From Cryphonectria parasitica EP155 (Eukaryota; Ascomycota; Sordariomycetes; Diaporthales; Cryphonectriaceae), in the NCBI RefSeq assembly GCF_011745365.1, contig NW_024468911.1, positions 3,900,759-3,964,758 of the forward strand: a DNA stretch of 64,000 nt. The letters are read 5' to 3'. Shown here piece after piece: positions 1 to 11,277 of the stretch. The notes beneath the pieces are model-generated. The model ran no database searches and was not told where the DNA came from. It saw nothing but the letters and a program-made list of their open reading frames with translations. The position numbers and the translations under genes were made by a program. Numbering within the stretch: position 1 is the first letter of the stretch; each line of letters starts with the position of its first letter.

Positions 1-1727
1 GCTTCATGTTCACCCGGCCGAAATGGATCGTCCCGCCGAGCGACCTCTCGATGGTCGGTTTCAAAAGATCAAGCTCTCCCATGGACACCCCTCCTGTCGT
101 GATGAGAACGTCTGCCTGTCGCATTCCATTTCTCAGGGTTGCTTCCAGAGTACCGGGCTTGTCGCTGGCAATTCCCAGGTCGATAACTTCGTAGCCACAA
201 TCTCTGGCTGCTGCTATAAGGGTAGGTCTGTTGGTGTCTCGCACCTCTCCCAAGCGCAGGCTGCCAGGCCGATCATGGTTGACAATCTCATCTCCGGTTG
301 ACAGCACGCCGATCACAGGTCGACGGTATGTCTTGACAGTGGCTGTCCCGACAGCAGCCAGGAGGCCAATCTCGCCGCCGACCGCAGATACTTGTTCTCC
401 CCTCCGAAGAATGACGGTCCCCTCCCTGGTGTCACTGCCAATCTCCCGAATGTTTTCACCCTTCTTCACTCCATCGGCCAGAATCTCGACCTCTTTTTCT
501 TCCAAGCCGTCATCAGTCATGGTCTTAAGGACGGTGTCCTCAACCATGACCACAGAATTGGCACCTGGCGGTAAGGGAGCACCCGTTGTGATCCTTGCGA
601 TCTCGCCCTCCTTCAGTGCGGGGGCTTCGCCAGGAGCGGCATGGGAGACGGAAGTGACGGGGAATACCCCCTTCATGTTGCCGTCGTCAGGAACAACAAC
701 AGCATATCCGTCAACAATGCTGGCGCGGAAGGCAGGCACGTTTTCTGTGGCCTTGACATCCTCTGCCAGAATAGCGCCGACAAGATCCGAGTCAACCTTA
801 GATGAGATGACCACGGGCGCTGGAGAGTGCTCGTTGATCAGGGACAATGCTTCTTGGACATCCAGCATGGGATATGGCGAGGATCTGTGCCTCCTTGTAG
901 GGCCGAGACTGGGGTCGTTCGACATCGGGTTCTCGCCGGATTTTGTATGTCTGACAAGTGCGCCGTGTCCATGTGCATGACCTTGTCCATGATTATGTCC
1001 ATGATGATGATGATGGCCATCGGATAGACCGTGCGAGTGCGAGTGGTCTATTGGATTGATCCCGGCATCTTTCTCAAGCTTCTTCACTCCGCCGGCGTGA
1101 AGAGTTCGAGAATCACCACCTGCAACCTGAAGACAGGCATGAGGAACTGTTTTAATAACAGCTTGAAGGTTTTCCTTAGCTCCCTTTGGGGAGCCCGGGA
1201 CAGTTATGATGACGGTTTTATTCCTTACTCCGGCCACTGGTCGTGACATCATGGCAACTAGAAAAAAACGATCAGTTTTACAGACGACACAACGGGATAT
1301 GAGTACTGTGGCCTACAAGGAGTTACACTCAGCGATGCAGCTAGCATACCGTGGACGAGGCCCGGTGCGTGCTTGTGTATGAGAGGCGAGATGGCCTGAT
1401 GAAATATTAGGTAACTAAGTCAAAAGCTCTGTTGCCCGAAAGAAATCTGGGACAAACCTCTGGTGTCTGGTCCGCCATGGTAAAACCCGTGCCTCCCGTG
1501 GTGATGATCAGGTTGATGTTGCCGGCGTCGCTATCAGTCCATGCTTTAATTTGCCCTTGTATCTGCTCAATGTCGTCCGACACAATCTTGACATCGACGA
1601 CATCCCACCGGCCAGCCTCTTCCTCTTCGAAAACGGATCTGAGGGTCCCTTCGGAGCTGTCCTGGGCCAAGCCCTCGGAGACGCTTGTAGAGATGATGAG
1701 GATAGCAGCTTTAAGTGGCTGGCTCAT
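1..1727 (-). CDS. cnxE: Molybdenum cofactor synthesis protein, gephyrin/CnxE type (MogA-MoeA fusion), 3' end outside window
   Basis: Last steps of molybdenum cofactor synthesis: the MogA-like domain adenylylates molybdopterin and the MoeA-like domain inserts molybdate. Exons read 1727-1458, 1395-1317 and 1257 to beyond base 1; introns are 62 and 59 nt. Splicing joins the ITTGGTG and TPE motifs to a short exon (APGLVHG) and then to SRPVAG, the expected MogA order. Residues 1 to about 165 are MogA-like, about 183-214 are a histidine-rich linker, and from about 246 the MoeA part runs (FRASIVDGYA, TGAPLPPGAN, STGDE, TTGGVSMG) to FGRVNMK at the edge, about residue 535. The start is the first ATG; the frame extends upstream only through a TTG. 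MogA-then-MoeA order is that of gephyrin and fungal CnxE, whereas plant Cnx1 is reversed. It diverges from POP5 with 381 bp between starts. Confidence 0.93.
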
Positions 1728-2108
1728 GTTGATTCCATGTAAATTTGCCAAATCAGGGGGGGTGGAGATCAGATGCAGTAAAGGATTGTTAATATAATAA
1801 AGCTTTCTGGATTGATTTTCACGAGACTGCTATGGAATGGTCACCTCTGGGCAGTGAATTGACCGTGACGTCCTTGGAATGCTATTGTTCAACAAGAACT
1901 TTAGAGAGGGGTTGTAGAACAGATGCAACAGGGGTGCAGCCACTCAAGCACCTGTAGTCATGGTATTTGTTTAGCGCCTCGGGTGTTGCCGACACCCCCT
2001 GAAGATCGACCCTTGATAAAAGCTCTCACTCTCACCACAAACTCCTTGGAACAACAATACCATCTCACCAAAGCCTGCCATTTGCCTGCAGGTAACACCA
2101 GAAGCAGG
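1728..2108. promoter_or_regulatory. Divergent intergenic region, cnxE / POP5
   Basis: This 381-bp stretch separates the two start codons and must hold both promoters and leaders. I saw no convincing TATA box or nitrogen-regulator site; the only visible feature is a pyrimidine/CACC-rich run just upstream of POP5 that is common in fungal leaders. Confidence 0.4.
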
Positions 2109-2821
2109 ATGGTTCGAGTCAAGGAGCGTTATCTTCTCATCAATATCCTCTATCCAGAGGGCGCTCGCGATCCGTCCAGATCAAACCTGCCTGACATTCT
2201 GATCTACAACCAACCGACTACAGATGCATTCACGGCCCGGACATTCATGCACGCTATCAAGGCGGAGATCACAACCTTCTTTGGAGACTATGGCGCTGGA
2301 GCCGTTGAGCGTACTATGAGAAGTATGAAAAATCTCTGCAGTGACTATGGACACCTTAAATTTCCATTCTGTTTCTCTGCTGCACGCAACTATTGTGGTT
2401 GCTGCTGTTGCCCTATCCTCGCTCACGTCCGCGCTTTTGCCTCCCTCATAGTTTACTAACCGCCATCGCAGTCAAGTACCTGTCGAACGCCACATCGACG
2501 TGCATCCTGCAGTGCTCTCGGGACCACTACCGGCTGGTCTGGGCAGCTCTGACCATGATGGACCGGGTGCCGACCAAGCGTGGCCCCGGCAGTCCATGTG
2601 TCTTTCAGGTAGTGCGTGTAAGCGGGACTATCAAGAAGGTTGAGCAGGAAGCCGTCCGCAGGGCGAGACTGTTAATCCTCGCCGCAAAGGATGAGATGGC
2701 TGGCAAGGGATCTGACGCCCTCGGCTCTCTTTTTGGGGCCAAAGACTCGGCGAAAGAGGTGGCCATGGTCGATGTTGATGACGACTCGGTCTCTGAAGCA
2801 GATTTCGACGATCAAGATTGA
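2109..2821 (+). CDS. POP5: RNase P/RNase MRP protein subunit POP5
   Basis: Protein subunit shared by nuclear RNase P (tRNA 5' processing) and RNase MRP (rRNA processing). Exons are 2109-2322 and 2472-2821; the 149-nt intron has a GTATGA donor, a CTAAC branch point and a GCAG acceptor. The 187-residue product starts MVRVKERYLL, the typical Pop5 opening, and splicing restores the family signature KYLSNATSTCILQCSRDHYRLVW, read across residues 73-95. The C-terminal 30 residues are acidic and low-complexity, as in other fungal Pop5 proteins. The ATG is at the start of the conserved block, so the start is secure. The gene is convergent with GPN2, with only 6 bp between the two stop codons. Confidence 0.93.
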
Positions 2822-2827
2822 TGTCTC

Positions 2828-4011
2828 TCATTTCCCTTTGCGCACCACCTTCACGCCACTATCCGCAGGAGGCATGGGCATGTCGTCGAACTCATCATAC
2901 CCATTATCGGTTGAAGCCATGGCCTCCGCTTGCGCCTCGCGATTTCTGGCTTGCTCTTCCTCCTCCTTGGCCTCGAGCTCGTCGTACGCCTCCTTCTGGT
3001 CCACCCACCGCTCTTGAATGTCCTGGACCTGGAGCAAGGACGACTCGTTGCGCATCGCGACCTGCCACACCGTGTCGTTGGCACCCTCAGCGCCTCCAAA
3101 CACATAACCGCCAGCTCGATCAATCACTCGCAAGAGATGCATCATGCTCTTCTTGTTCTCGACAGCCAGGACTTCGAACTGGACCATAGCGAAGCTCTCT
3201 ACCAGGTTCGCGACGGCTTCATTCAGAGCCCTGAATTTCTCGCTGCGCAGTACGGGAGACTCCTGCTCGAGGCTGGGGAGGAGATGTGAGAGGTCTTGTA
3301 CCTCGGTGTAGAAGTCAAGGTTGAACGGCAGGGCATCATATTCGGCAACCTTGTCAATCTTGGTCAAGACATTTATATGTGGGAGGTCCATCTGCATCAT
3401 GGCTCGGAGGGCGAGGAGGAGGTTCGAGATGTAAAGAGAGGGTTGCGTCACGCAGAAACTGTCGGAAAGGTGCAAAACGACCAACTGAGGGCCTGGTCAG
3501 CGTGAATTCCCTAAGAAAGGGAACATTGTTGCACTTTGTCGGACGTACCCTGAATCCCATCTTCTGGAGCCTGAAAAAAATGTTCCGCAGCGAGTTGTGA
3601 TGGGTGTACAACTCGACCTGGCCGGGACAATCAAATAGAATGTAATCTTCGCCAAGCTCTTTCAGACCTTCCTCCAGCCACTCAAAGTTGTGTTCAAGCT
3701 CTTCAAGCGCGTAGAGAACCCCGCCGTTCGGTCCCAGATTGTCGTTTCCCATGATCTCTTCCAGAGTCACGAGGTCGCGGATGTCGAGGGCGCACGGGTA
3801 GTTCGTTTTGTCGTTTGCAGGATCGAGGTTGACAACGGAGCAGGATCGTCCTATTGCACCCAAAAACTGGTGCACTGAAGAGGCAGGGCATCGTCATCAG
3901 TCAGTATCGACCGTCTTCTGATTGGGGCCGCCTGCAAGGAGACTCACTGCCATCGCAATAGGTACTTTTGCCTGCGCCGGGACTCCCAAGCACAAGCTGA
4001 GCAAAAGGCAT
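2828..4011 (-). CDS. GPN2: GPN-loop GTPase 2
   Basis: Small GTPase that helps assemble and import RNA polymerase II. Exons read 4011-3948, 3874-3549 and 3484-2828; introns are 73 and 64 nt. The 348-residue product carries the P-loop GSPGAGKST (residues 9-17), the diagnostic Gly-Pro-Asn insertion at 69-71, DCPGQ at 103-107 and TKID at 171-174. The P-loop lies entirely in the first 64-nt exon, which fixes the start. The C-terminal tail is acidic and Met/Pro-rich. Family length is about 350 residues, so the model is complete. It shares a 344-bp divergent promoter region with BUB3. Confidence 0.95.
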
Positions 4012-4355
4012 CTTGGTCTGGAATCAGAAAATTCACGTCTGCCCAAGTTTTAAATCCAAGCTCTGGTCTGTTGTGTCGCAAGTTGGCCAAGCATAGACAT
4101 GATGTTGACAAGGTGTTGAAAGGGTATTGCAGCCGCTGCAATAGCAGTAGTAGATTGCCCCTCCAAAGGCTGCGTGCGGGCTTGACAAAATGCCTGCAGG
4201 GATCACATAAGCTAAGAAGCTTTCCCTTGTCACTGCTGCAACCACTACCCCATGTGAATATCAACAAGACGATCCAACCTCCCATCCAACTGCTTTTTTT
4301 CTTCTCCCTCTTTACTTTCACCATTCTCAGAGAAAGTAAAATCCATACTCACAAT
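4012..4355. promoter_or_regulatory. Divergent intergenic region, GPN2 / BUB3
   Basis: These 344 bp between two start codons hold both promoters. A pyrimidine-rich tract (about 4290-4320) precedes the BUB3 start. No specific factor site is called. Confidence 0.4.
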
Positions 4356-5551
4356 ATGGCTCCAGGTATGTGCACGTGAAACCACCCCCAATACCAACTT
4401 AGCAGCGGGTTGCTGACGGACCCCTCTCTTGCTGCAGCAACACAATTCGAAGTCGCGCAACCACCCGACGACGCCGTGTCGCGCGTCGTCTTTGCACCAG
4501 ATTCGTCGACAAGACTTCTCGTGTCCTCTTGGGACAAGCACATCTACCTGTACGAGATTGAGGATGGCGACTCACCATCAGCGGCGCTGGTGCGGCGGTT
4601 CGAGCACCGCGCGCCGGTGATGGACGTCTGTTTCGGTAGTAGCGACAGCGAGGCCTTCACAGCCGGCCTGGATCACAGGGTAGCAAGGTACGTAAGGTTC
4701 AGTAAACTGAGGAGGACCTCTAAGCAGAACGCTGACAAGAACGCCACCGCAGGATCGATCTCGAGACGGGCGAGCAGACCATAGTGAGCGAACACACCAA
4801 GCCCGTCCGGTGCGTCGTCTACGACCCAGAACACCAGATCCTGGTCTCCGCCTCTTGGGACGGCACCCTCCACTTCCACAACCTTGCCGCCCCAGGCAGC
4901 CCGCCCGCGGTCGTCTCCTTGCCGGGCAAGCCGCACGCGATGGCCGCTTCTCCGACAAAGCTCGTTGTGGCCATGACGGCGCGGCTGGTGCACATCTTCG
5001 ACCTCCCCACCGTCGCGAGGCAGCTCCTCTCTGGCGGCGGCGACATCCAGCCCTGGCAGCACCGCGAATCCTCGCTCAAGTTCCTGACTCGTGCTGTGGC
5101 GTGCATGCCAAACGATGCCGGGTACGCCACGTCCAGCATCGAGGGTCGCGTGGCCGTGGAGTGGTTCGAGGACAGCACCGAGTCGCAGGCGCGCAAGTAC
5201 GCATTCAAGTGCCACCGGCAGGCAGCGCCCGAGGAGGAGGGCGGCGGCGATGTCGTGTTCCCTGTCAACGCGCTGGCTTTTCATCCCGTGTACGGCCAGA
5301 CCTTTGCGAGCGGCGGTGGTGACGGGACCGTGGCCCTGTGGGATGCAGAGGCCAAGAGGCGGATGAAACAGTACCAGAACTTTGGCAACAGTGTGGCGAG
5401 CCTGTCATTCTCCAAAAGCGGAAAGTATGTTGCGGCAGGCGTATGCCCTGGTTTCGAGACGGGCCAAGAGGACTATAGCGGTGCTGGGCAGACCAAGGTG
5501 GTGATCAGGGAGTTGAGCGAGACAGAGGCCAAGGGCAAGGGAGCAAAGTGA
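4356..5551 (+). CDS. BUB3: Spindle assembly checkpoint WD40 protein BUB3
   Basis: Beta-propeller that binds phosphorylated MELT motifs of the kinetochore scaffold and recruits Bub1/BubR1 (Mad3). Exons are 4356-4365, 4438-4687 and 4753-5551; introns are 72 and 65 nt. The first coding exon is only 10 nt (Met-Ala-Pro plus one base), and the reading frame is restored by the GCTGCAG acceptor. The 352-residue product has the Bub3 hallmarks SSWDKHIYLYE, SASWDGTLHF, SSIEGRVAVEWF, KYAFKCHR and FASGGGDGTVALWD. Family members are 330-360 residues. RAE1/Gle2 is the nearest alternative, but the EGRVAVEWF and KYAFKCHR pattern fits Bub3 well. Confidence 0.93.
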
Positions 5552-6124
5552 GGGGGGGAAAAGAAAAGAAAAGAAAAGATACCCTTTCTAGGTGCGATCA
5601 CCGGAATAGAGATGGCGGTTCCGCATGGCAACCTGCAAGCTCTGCGAAACAGCATGTGAGGTGAGGACTCCGCGTCTCTTCGTATGCTCCTTTAACTTGA
5701 GTTCCAGAGAAGGGCGCATCGCCAATGGCTATAGATGGGAGATGGCTGATCTGTATCTGAAGTAGGCTAGCTATCGAGTGAGATGCTGACCGACAAGACA
5801 TACTCTCTGCTTGAAGAAACGGCGGCACCGTCCAAAAATGAAGTTCATGTCATCTTATCTCCTTTATTCTCGTTCCCCAACCTGATTCTCGCTCCGTTCC
5901 TGGCCTGTCCAGTGCTGTCTATTTCCCATCATAGGACTTATTAGAGCCATGATCTATCGAGGCTGCTATTCTTCATCAACATTTCGTGAGGATGTCTCTG
6001 GCGTGCGAGCGGACGCTCGCAGCCACTCTTGAGGATCCGGACGAAGAGCGAGAGTCGATCCACCACAGTCTGACACGGGCAGCATCCGCTTTGGAGGAAA
6101 CCCACCACCCAGCGTGTCGTTCTG
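5552..6124. other. Convergent 3' intergenic region
   Basis: 573 bp between the stops of BUB3 and the next, opposing gene. It holds the two 3' UTRs; an AAAAGAAAAG tandem follows the BUB3 stop. No coding signal was seen. Confidence 0.5.
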
Positions 6125-7513
6125 CTAGAAGTCGTCCTGCTGCTTGGATGATGCAACCCCATTTCTAGACGCCGACGCAAGTGTGAGCGGAAAGCTGACG
6201 AGGTCGATTTCCTCATCAACATCAGCATCATCACGATTGTTATCCTGACAGACTAGAAGAACGACCTCATCATCGCGAAATGGGCCTGTTCCATCATCTT
6301 TCTCCTCCTCGTCGTGAGCAACAAGCAGATCGACGGGCTCATCGGTGTCATCAGACACAATCTCACTGATTCGACGCTTCGGACGGCTACTCGTGTTGCT
6401 AGGCTCGGATCCAGGCTCGTCGGTGTCGAACGTCTCCACAGGATCTTGACACTCGATGCGGATATGCGAAGATCTAAAGTCTCGTCTTTTGCTTTGCATG
6501 CCCAGATTTGTGACTGGACGCCTTTTCTTCTGTCCCCTCAGCCAAGTCGGGCCTTCCATCTTCTGGGGAAGGGGCTCCTTCTGGGTCAGCTCAAGACGGT
6601 CGAGATGGCTAACTGAGGTGAGTTTGCTTCTGCGAGCCTTGGTCGAGCAGGGATTTGGTCGTGCTTCTCTGTCTGTGAAACCATCGCCAATGGATTTGGT
6701 CATTTTGAAGCTGTCGCTGATACGCGCGTCTTTGGCCTGGCTTGCACGAAGCTGTGAAATGGTCTTGAAACCCTGCAGAGGGGCAGGTTTGCTGGGGACA
6801 AAGAAAGGGTCCATACTGCTCGGCTTTGACTTAGCAGGTGTCGCCGAGAGTAGCCTGAAGCGTTTGATGCGAGTCCTGTAAGAGGGTGAGGAACTCAGAC
6901 TATCGAGCCACTCTTCGAGTCTCGAGGATGCTGGGCAAGACGTTTCAACAAATGGTTCATCTGCTCTATGGCTTGCGTCCTTACCTTCGTCATCGCCCGA
7001 ATCTTCCGAGCTCTCTTTCACTGCGGCATCATGATCAGCTGCAGTGGTCGCGACCGAGCTTGCGTGCCTTCCAGTCTCGTTGTCATCTTCAAGACGCGTG
7101 CCGGCCTGCTCATCTTCCTGGCACTCGTCGCCTGACGTCGCGGTCTGATGACCATCTGCCTTTGAGCGTACGAGCTGCTCTTTGGCGCCAGCAGCCTGCT
7201 TTCGAAGAAGAGAAGGGGCGGACGAACTCATATGCTCAAGGAACATATCGGTTGGTGTCATACCGCCGATAATGCCACCGAGTCTCCTCCGCTTGCGAGT
7301 CGGGTGGGGTGGAGTGCGCACTATTCCTTGCCTATCCCCGACAGGATCACCGATGAGGTCTGTCCCAGAAAGTCGCTTCAGTCCTGACATTCGTCTGGTG
7401 GCCAATGCAGGAGAGGTGGCCCTGCGGCTGAGGGCGCGGCGAGAATAGGTTCTCAGGAGAGGTTTCGTGGTGAAGGTTGAGGCTGCTTCAGGAACAAGTG
7501 TGTCTCCAGACAT
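6125..7513 (-). CDS. Unrecognised low-complexity, probably nuclear protein
   Basis: Single-exon frame of 462 codons from ATG 7513 to TAG 6125; the open frame extends further upstream but only through a TTG. The product is mostly disordered: a basic, Ser/Arg-rich N-terminus (LLRTYSRRALSRR), an Arg/Lys patch (PTRKRRR, about residue 70), a Glu/Asp-rich middle, scattered basic clusters that could be nuclear localisation signals (KKRRPV, RPKRRISE), and an acidic, Asp-rich C-terminal third. No enzyme or fold motif was recognised. Length, real ATG and uninterrupted frame argue for a true gene. A chromatin or cell-cycle scaffold is only a guess from composition. Confidence 0.72.
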   Translation of the reverse strand: MSGDTLVPEAASTFTTKPLLRTYSRRALSRRATSPALATRRMSGLKRLSGTDLIGDPVGDRQGIVRTPPHPTRKRRRLGGIIGGMTPTDMFLEHMSSSAPSLLRKQAAGAKEQLVRSKADGHQTATSGDECQEDEQAGTRLEDDNETGRHASSVATTAADHDAAVKESSEDSGDDEGKDASHRADEPFVETSCPASSRLEEWLDSLSSSPSYRTRIKRFRLLSATPAKSKPSSMDPFFVPSKPAPLQGFKTISQLRASQAKDARISDSFKMTKSIGDGFTDREARPNPCSTKARRSKLTSVSHLDRLELTQKEPLPQKMEGPTWLRGQKKRRPVTNLGMQSKRRDFRSSHIRIECQDPVETFDTDEPGSEPSNTSSRPKRRISEIVSDDTDEPVDLLVAHDEEEKDDGTGPFRDDEVVLLVCQDNNRDDADVDEEIDLVSFPLTLASASRNGVASSKQQDDF

Positions 7514-8231
7514 GTTGGCAGTGGCTTGTGGTTCAATAGTTTTGAGTTTCAAGACTGGCGACGAGTATCTGGAAATGAAGATTGGAATATGGCGTGAAAC
7601 ACACCGCAAAATCCTTGGGCGCGTTCTTCAGTCAGTTATAAGTTGGTCGAAGGCTGCAGCTTTTTCGTGGGAAAAGTTTGAATAACGGGATCAAGAAAGT
7701 GAATGGACCCCTATGGGCTCGAAATCACAGAAGATGACCGAACTAGAAGGGAACGCGAGGTGGTGGACAAAAAAAAGGTTGCGCAGTGGGTTCTGAACGC
7801 GAGATGAGGAGAAAGTGGCAGGAGCTCTTTGACGCATGCGGCACGATCGCACCTAGCCTACCAACCTCCTTCCCTCGCGGTACAGCTCCCGCAACACCAA
7901 TTATTTTTAGAGACGTCGCATGTCGACGACTTCTTCCAACTGAATACAAACTTCCTACCATGTTCTGGAACTGCTGCAATGCGATCCGCATGTGGTGCTG
8001 TCTACGGTCATCTACGTGAGCCAAGCCGAAGATCGAGAAGGAAGCCTTGTTTATGTTGGTGCCTCTGGAATGGGGAAAGGATAGAATGGCTTGATCCCAA
8101 CGAGAGCACCATGCATTTCCTCATTGTCTCCCACTAAGAAGTAATTTGAAAGTAGAACACAGACGGATGCTTGGAGATGATATATTTTGTGCATATACAA
8201 AGTGCATCTTCGTTATTTCTTTCCCCCCCTC
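7514..8231. promoter_or_regulatory. Intergenic region between two minus-strand genes
   Basis: 718 bp between the start of the low-complexity protein gene and the stop of MDV1. It should contain the promoter of the former and the 3' UTR of the latter. Short frames on both strands here lack introns, motifs or family resemblance and are not called. Confidence 0.4.
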
Positions 8232-10295
8232 CTAACACGTCCAGACGCCAACGATACCGTCGCGGCGTCCTTCAACCAAATATCCATCCCGTAAACGTAC
8301 ACGTTCAACGATAGCCGGTGTTTTGCCCTCCTCAGCAGCATTGACGCCCGCACCACAATCCCACTGGCGGGACTCAAGCTTATCGTAGACCTTGACGACG
8401 TCCTCACCTGCGGCAGAGACTATGCGACGGCCGTCGAACATCATGCCCGTCACGGGATGGTCATACGCAAAGGCGTCCGAGATGGAACCGGTGCGAAGGT
8501 CCCATATCTAAATCGAGATGTCAGCAGCGGAATAGCAGTAAAGAGTCATAATGGAAGATCTGTCTTACCCGAATGCTCCGATCCAAGCTGCCAGTCACAA
8601 GATGGACATCGTCAAACTGTAGGGCCGTCACCGGCCCAGTGTGGCCGACTAAGCTGCGGTGGACCTGTCCACTCCGCAGATCCCAGAGCCTAACCATACC
8701 GTCCGCAGTTCCACACGCGAGAGCAGCATCAAAGACCTGCAGAGCTCCCACAAAATCGGCGTCCTGTGCAGGCGCCCGTGTTGTCTGCGCCCACTTGCCC
8801 TCTCCTAAGGTGACGGAAGCCTGCGCTGCAGCCCACATGACATCTAGAGTCTGCACACACCGGCCCTTCTCCAGATCCCAGTGTCGAATCGTTTTGTCCG
8901 CGGAACCGGAGACCAGAAGATCGCCTCGGAAGTGCAGGGCAGTGATTTCGGCCATGTGGGATGAGAGCGTCGTCAGAGGACACTCGTCCATGCTGCCGGC
9001 AGGCGGTTCCACTGGTTGATCGTCGGGGTTCTCGAAAGCCATACCATCCTCATCGTCGTCCTTGTCCAGCTGCTCTCCAGCAGGATCGTAGCGAGCCCTG
9101 CTGAGGTCCCAGAGCCGGATAGTAGCATCGACGGATCCCGTAGCACAGATGTTGTCTTCGACCTGCAGGGTCTTCACCGAAGCCGTGTGTCCCTCCAGGT
9201 TCCCGATACATCGTCCTGCATTCAAGTCCCAAACCCGGATTGCGTCGTCTAGCGCTGAAGTAACCATTATCCCAAAGGGTGCGTCAAAGTCCATAGCGGT
9301 AATAGAGTCCTGGTGAGCACGAATTTCGCGGATCGACGTGCCGGGTTCGTAATGCTCATGCAGTATAGGCATTGATTTCCTGCGCAGGTTCCTCGGCTTC
9401 TTCGATCTCGACGGTGTGCTGTCAGCTGAGGGCAGTTTCTCGTAAATTGACTGAGACATGAACCCGGCCTCGTCGTCCGGACCCTCGCTGCCCTGTGTGG
9501 GCGTTCGCAATCCTGCCACCGACTCGGCCTCTGCCAGCAGCTCTTCAGCCTCCTCCAGACGATTCTCCACGTCCACAACTGTTCCTGGTTAGCATAGATT
9601 CGTTTTTTCCCCAAGCCAGCAACCTCAGACCTACTGTCGTGTTCTAATATAGCCTCCTCCTGCTCAAAATTTGCTAATCTGTCCAACACAATCCTCCGCA
9701 TGCCGGCCAGGTTTGCTATCTTATTGTCGATGTCCCGGATCTCGCTGCTGGCCATGTTCTTTCGTATGCCCAGCATCTCAAACTCGTGCATCATGGCTGC
9801 CTTCTCTTTCTTGAGCTTCTGCACCGCCTGAGGGCTGTCGGGCTGGACGCCGCCCTCATCGATGAGCTTCCTGCCCCTCGACACCTTCCTCCTATGCTTC
9901 TTGCCCAGTTCTGTATAGTCCGGGAAGGAGGCCTGGAACCCCTGGAACAGCGAATATGAGTTGTCATCTTCTGGTATGTCCTTCAACAGGGCGTCTGGAA
10001 CATAAGACAGGGCGCGGTGTTGTATCTCGCTCGTGGACAGCCTCGACCGCACCATATCCGTAGGGGTCGTCTTGGCCATGGAGAACATGCTCCGCTGCAG
10101 CGTTGGCCGCCGCAGCTGCTTGGAGACCTCGCCCATGGCCTGGTGGTAGTGGCCACTTGTCGTCGGGTCTGACAGGGGGCCCATGAGGTGGCTGGCCGTG
10201 GTGGTCACTTTGCGGCCGAACGCCTCGAGGCCACGAGTCTGCATGGCGAACGAGTCTCTTGTCAGTGACACGGTCCCTCCATCGTCAGGGGACAT
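8232..10295 (-). CDS. MDV1: Mitochondrial division protein MDV1/CAF4 (WD40 adaptor)
   Basis: Adaptor linking Fis1 on the outer mitochondrial membrane to the dynamin Dnm1 during fission. Exons read 10295-9635, 9578-8569 and 8507-8232; introns are 56 and 61 nt. The 648-residue product has an N-terminal region with [16 protein letters not shown] and [13 protein letters not shown], typical of filamentous-fungal Mdv1. A coiled coil follows at about 165-245 ([18 protein letters not shown]), then about seven WD repeats from 320 to the C-terminus. The repeats carry [33 protein letters not shown] and, across the last intron, IWDLRTG. A long acidic loop (DKDDDEDG) sits between two blades. The start is the first ATG before conserved sequence. 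Confidence 0.94.
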
Positions 10296-11277
10296 GGTGG
10301 AGGGAGGTAGAGCGAGAAGGTAACAGAGCACAGAAAAGTTTCTTGCGAACAGGACTCAGGGACAGCGGTGCATCCTGCGTACCGATATGATGGACGAATC
10401 ATTGTCGCCGTCGTGAAAAGCATTGTGGTCGTCAGAGCTGGCCATGCGTTAAACAATGGAGCACAAGTGGGTACTCGATGGAGCTGGCACGGAGGCGTTG
10501 GTCTCGTCGCGGAGCTAGATGCCTATTTGGCGGGGAAGAACGTCTCGAGTTTAGTGGGAAAGAATCTGTATATTGAGAGCAGTAAAGCTTGAAGATGGCC
10601 AGGAAGGTGGAGAGTCTGGTGCGATTGCGGGATTAGTATCAGACTGGGTTGGTTGCTGTGGTTGAGCCTGTTCCAAGCAAGCTGCAGTGGTAGCAATGAC
10701 CCACGCGAACAAGGCAAGGCAGAGGCGAGTAGTGGCAGGGTTCCAGAACGATGGAAGCCTGCAAGAGAATACAGGGATTGGAGCTCTGTGACTGGTCCTT
10801 CTGACACCGCCTTCCTCTTCCTCTGCCATGACGTATATGCACTGTACTGTCAGGACACATGCCGTGCAGTACTATTACAGAGGCGTGAGAAGGATGGTAA
10901 AATACCTACCGAGGTGCTAGATACACAGTACCACTTACAGTACGGGCGGCCCAAGCTCCACTGCAGCTGCGGTCATCGGCTGGCACAAAACCGGCATATC
11001 TCATCCTGCTCCGGTCACCGCAGCATCGGATCCGAAACCTGTAGGAAGCCGGAAGTGCGGAGGGTAAGACGGCGCCCAAAAAAAGAGAGACGAGGCCACT
11101 GCAACCTTGCAGTTGTCAACATCGTGTTGGTAGATCTACATCTACGCGGCTCTCCACTCCTGGCCTTTTCACGCCAGCCAAGCCGCCTCTGCACAATCTT
11201 TCGAACGAGCCCTTCCGACGTCTTCTTGAAATCCTTCTTTCTTCAGTCAAGCAAGTAACGACGCCCGCCTCCTCACG
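10296..11277. promoter_or_regulatory. Divergent intergenic region, MDV1 / chorismate mutase
   Basis: 982 bp between two start codons. The half near 11278 is pyrimidine-rich (cttctttcttcag), typical of a highly expressed fungal leader. Open frames on both strands (for example 10653-11258 plus) lack a true ATG context or any recognisable motif. Confidence 0.4.

Noticed and set aside
231..980. Long plus-strand open frame opposite cnxE
   Set aside because: The minus strand encodes a clear MoeA domain over the same bases; the plus frame has no motif and is its shadow.
7514..7609. 32-residue N-terminal extension of the low-complexity protein
   Set aside because: The only start codon for it is a TTG; ATG 7513 is used instead.
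10523..10829. Minus-strand open frames upstream of chorismate mutase
   Set aside because: Several overlapping short frames without motif in a divergent promoter; no evidence for any of them.
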